Below are positions 36,161 through 37,934 of a DNA stretch of 37,934 bases, in pieces. The position numbers were made by a program, and so were the translations under genes. Numbering within the stretch: the first letter of the stretch is position 1; every line of letters begins with the position of its first letter. Source of the DNA: Dehalococcoidales bacterium (GTDB taxonomy: Bacteria > Chloroflexota > Dehalococcoidia > Dehalococcoidales > RBG-16-60-22); contig JAFGHK010000098.1 of assembly GCA_016930185.1 (NCBI GenBank), positions 1 to 37,934 on the forward strand. The letters run 5' to 3'. The notes under the pieces are model-generated. The model saw nothing but the letters and a program-made list of their open reading frames with translations, searched no databases and was not told the DNA's origin.

Positions 36161-37705
36161 TTATTTTTTCTGCCACACGATATGGCATTTCCACCTGGGC
36201 AGAGTCTCGGGGAAATCGGTGCGGTAATGGGCGCCCCGACTTTCTTCCCTGATGCAGGCCGCTTCCGTAAGCAGACGCCCGGTTAATATCAGGTTGCTAA
36301 GCTCGTAGGAAGGCTGGTCGGTAGGACCGGGGAGAGAATTCTGCCACCCCGCCAGTACCCCCGCCGCCTTGTTTAAGCCGTCTTTGTCTCTTACTATGCC
36401 TACATTATCCCAGTGCAGTTGCTGTAGCGCGGCCAGACCCGGTACGGGCAATACCCTGGGCTTCGGCCGCTGGCTTAGCGATAACTGCATGTCTCTTATC
36501 TGTTCGGCATTCGCTTTCTTTTCTTTTGTCTTGTTCACCGTGCGTTCTACTATTCGTCGACTGAACACGATGGCTTCGAGTAAAGAATTGGATGCCAGTC
36601 GGTTGGCGCCGTGGACGCCGGTGCAGGCTACCTCGCCGGTAGCGAACAACCCGACGATATTCGTTTCTCCCCAGCTGTTTGTTTTTATGCCTCCTATCAT
36701 GTAGTGCGCCGCCGGGGCTACGGGTATCCGCGTTTTTGTTATGTCCAGACCGTGGTCCAGGCAAAAACGATAGATTTGAGGAAACCGGGTGGAAATAACA
36801 TTTGGCGGTAAATGGGTAACATCAAGATACACCTTGTCCGAATTGGTTTTCTTCATTTCGTTCAGTATGCTGCGGGCGACCACGTCCCTTGGCGCCAGGT
36901 CGCCCTTTTCATGGTATTCCGACATGAAACGTAAGCCTTTAGCGTTGCGCAGCATGCCCCCCTCCCCCCTCACAGCCTCCGATATCAGGAAGGGCAATAC
37001 GCCGGGCATACGCAGGGCGGTGGGGTGGAACTGGAAAAACTCCATATCCGTGATATCGGCGCCAGCGTTAAATGCCAGCGCAATACCGTCGCCGGTGGCA
37101 ACGTCCGAATTGGTATTGTATTTAAACAGCTGCCCTGCCCCGCCGGTTGCCAGGACCAGAAAACGGCACTGGAACTCTTCTTCGGTGCCGGTGCGGCAGT
37201 CGATTGCCTTGATGCCGGCCACCCTGCCCTTATCGACCAGTATCTCCGTGGCCAGGAAATTTTCCAGCACCTGTATTCCGGCGCCGCGCACCTTCCGGCT
37301 TAGGGCCAGCTCGATGTGCTCGCCGGTTGCATCTCCCCCCGCATGGAGAATGCGCGGCACACTGTGGGCCGCCTCCATCGTCAGGGCTATTTCCCCGTCT
37401 ATCGTGTCGAACGGCACACGGTAATATACGAGGTCGGCGATGCGTGCCGGGGCTTCTTTTGCCAGGATATTCACTACTTCTTCGTCGGACAGGCCGCCGC
37501 CGGCATTGATGGTGTCCTCCACGTGAAGCTTGAACGAATCGTCCTTGCCGATGGCCGCCGCGATGCCCCCTTGCGCATGCTTCGTATTGCAGTCGTCGAT
37601 GCTTCCCTTGGTTATAACCAGCACGCTGCCGTGCTCGCTGGCCAGGAGGGCTGTGTAAAGTCCGCCGATGCCGCTCCCAACGATGACGTAATCGTATTTA
37701 TTCAT
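36161..37705 (-). CDS. nadB: L-aspartate oxidase
   Basis: YDYVIVGSGIGGLYTALLASEHGSVLVITKG, NTKHAQGGIAAAI, LATGGAGQLFKYNTNSDVATGDGIALAFNAGADITDMEFFQFHPTAL, GEVACTGVHGANRLASNSLLEAIVF. Confidence 0.95.
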   Translation of the reverse strand: MNKYDYVIVGSGIGGLYTALLASEHGSVLVITKGSIDDCNTKHAQGGIAAAIGKDDSFKLHVEDTINAGGGLSDEEVVNILAKEAPARIADLVYYRVPFDTIDGEIALTMEAAHSVPRILHAGGDATGEHIELALSRKVRGAGIQVLENFLATEILVDKGRVAGIKAIDCRTGTEEEFQCRFLVLATGGAGQLFKYNTNSDVATGDGIALAFNAGADITDMEFFQFHPTALRMPGVLPFLISEAVRGEGGMLRNAKGLRFMSEYHEKGDLAPRDVVARSILNEMKKTNSDKVYLDVTHLPPNVISTRFPQIYRFCLDHGLDITKTRIPVAPAAHYMIGGIKTNSWGETNIVGLFATGEVACTGVHGANRLASNSLLEAIVFSRRIVERTVNKTKEKKANAEQIRDMQLSLSQRPKPRVLPVPGLAALQQLHWDNVGIVRDKDGLNKAAGVLAGWQNSLPGPTDQPSYELSNLILTGRLLTEAACIREESRGAHYRTDFPETLPRWKCHIVWQKK

Positions 37706-37853
37706 CTCCGTCTATCCCGTCTCCGGTTCCTGCTCGGTATATTGATTAAATATGCCTGTATTATATTCTATCCCTGGTGAAAGTGCGCTATCGGAAAGAC
37801 CAACTAAACGGCACGCGGTCCCCTGTCTTGAGAAGCTTCTCGACTATAAAAAA

Positions 37854-37934
37854 TGGTGCCGAGGCGGAGATTTGAACTCCGACGCGCTTACGCGCACCAC
37901 CCCCTCAAGATGGCGTGTCTACCTATTCCACCAC
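37854..37934 (-). tRNA. tRNA-Leu (anticodon GAG), truncated by the window edge (about 6 nt of the acceptor 5' strand missing)
   Basis: Minus strand GTGGTGGAATAGGTAGACACGCCATCTTGAGGGGGTGG TGCGCGTAAGCGCG TCGGAGTTCAAATCTCCG CCTCGGCACCA; long variable arm, T-loop GTTCAAATC, encoded CCA. Confidence 0.95.

Noticed and set aside
37830-37841. Perfect 12-bp palindrome GAGAAGCTTCTC between tRNA-Leu and nadB
   Set aside because: Could be a tRNA terminator or protein site, but the stem has no loop and the T-run precedes rather than follows it; unsupported

Overview
This ~38 kb window looks like a compact bacterial chromosome segment, probably Chloroflexota/Dehalococcoidia-like (inferred from gene content and style only). 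Most of it is housekeeping: etfA 3' end, an FKBP-type PPIase, DUF177 protein, rpmF, fabD, fabG, a purine-salvage group (COG1926-type PRT, adenine deaminase, hpt), gyrB, folE, thrC, hom, a SurA-like PPIase, nadB and a tRNA-Leu(GAG) cut by the right edge. Two accessory blocks stand out. First, a minus-strand MoaD / aldehyde ferredoxin oxidoreductase / two paralogous cupins / DUF169 / His-rich Fur / GNAT cluster (8.2-13.3 kb). Second, a glycan block (16.6-24 kb) with an STT3/AglB-type oligosaccharyltransferase next to a GT4 glycosyltransferase, a WecC-like dehydrogenase, an SDR epimerase and WecB. The strongest oddity is that the STT3 protein carries a DnaJ-like J domain between its multi-TM region and its WWDYG catalytic domain, and the J-domain HPD motif is replaced by QSG. 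Other points of interest are a ~100 bp imperfect inverted repeat that supplies the fabD stop codon, a rubredoxin-like gene remnant with an intact terminator, a probable CTG start for thrC, and a structured gyrB leader. No CRISPR array, phage module, transposase or rRNA was seen.
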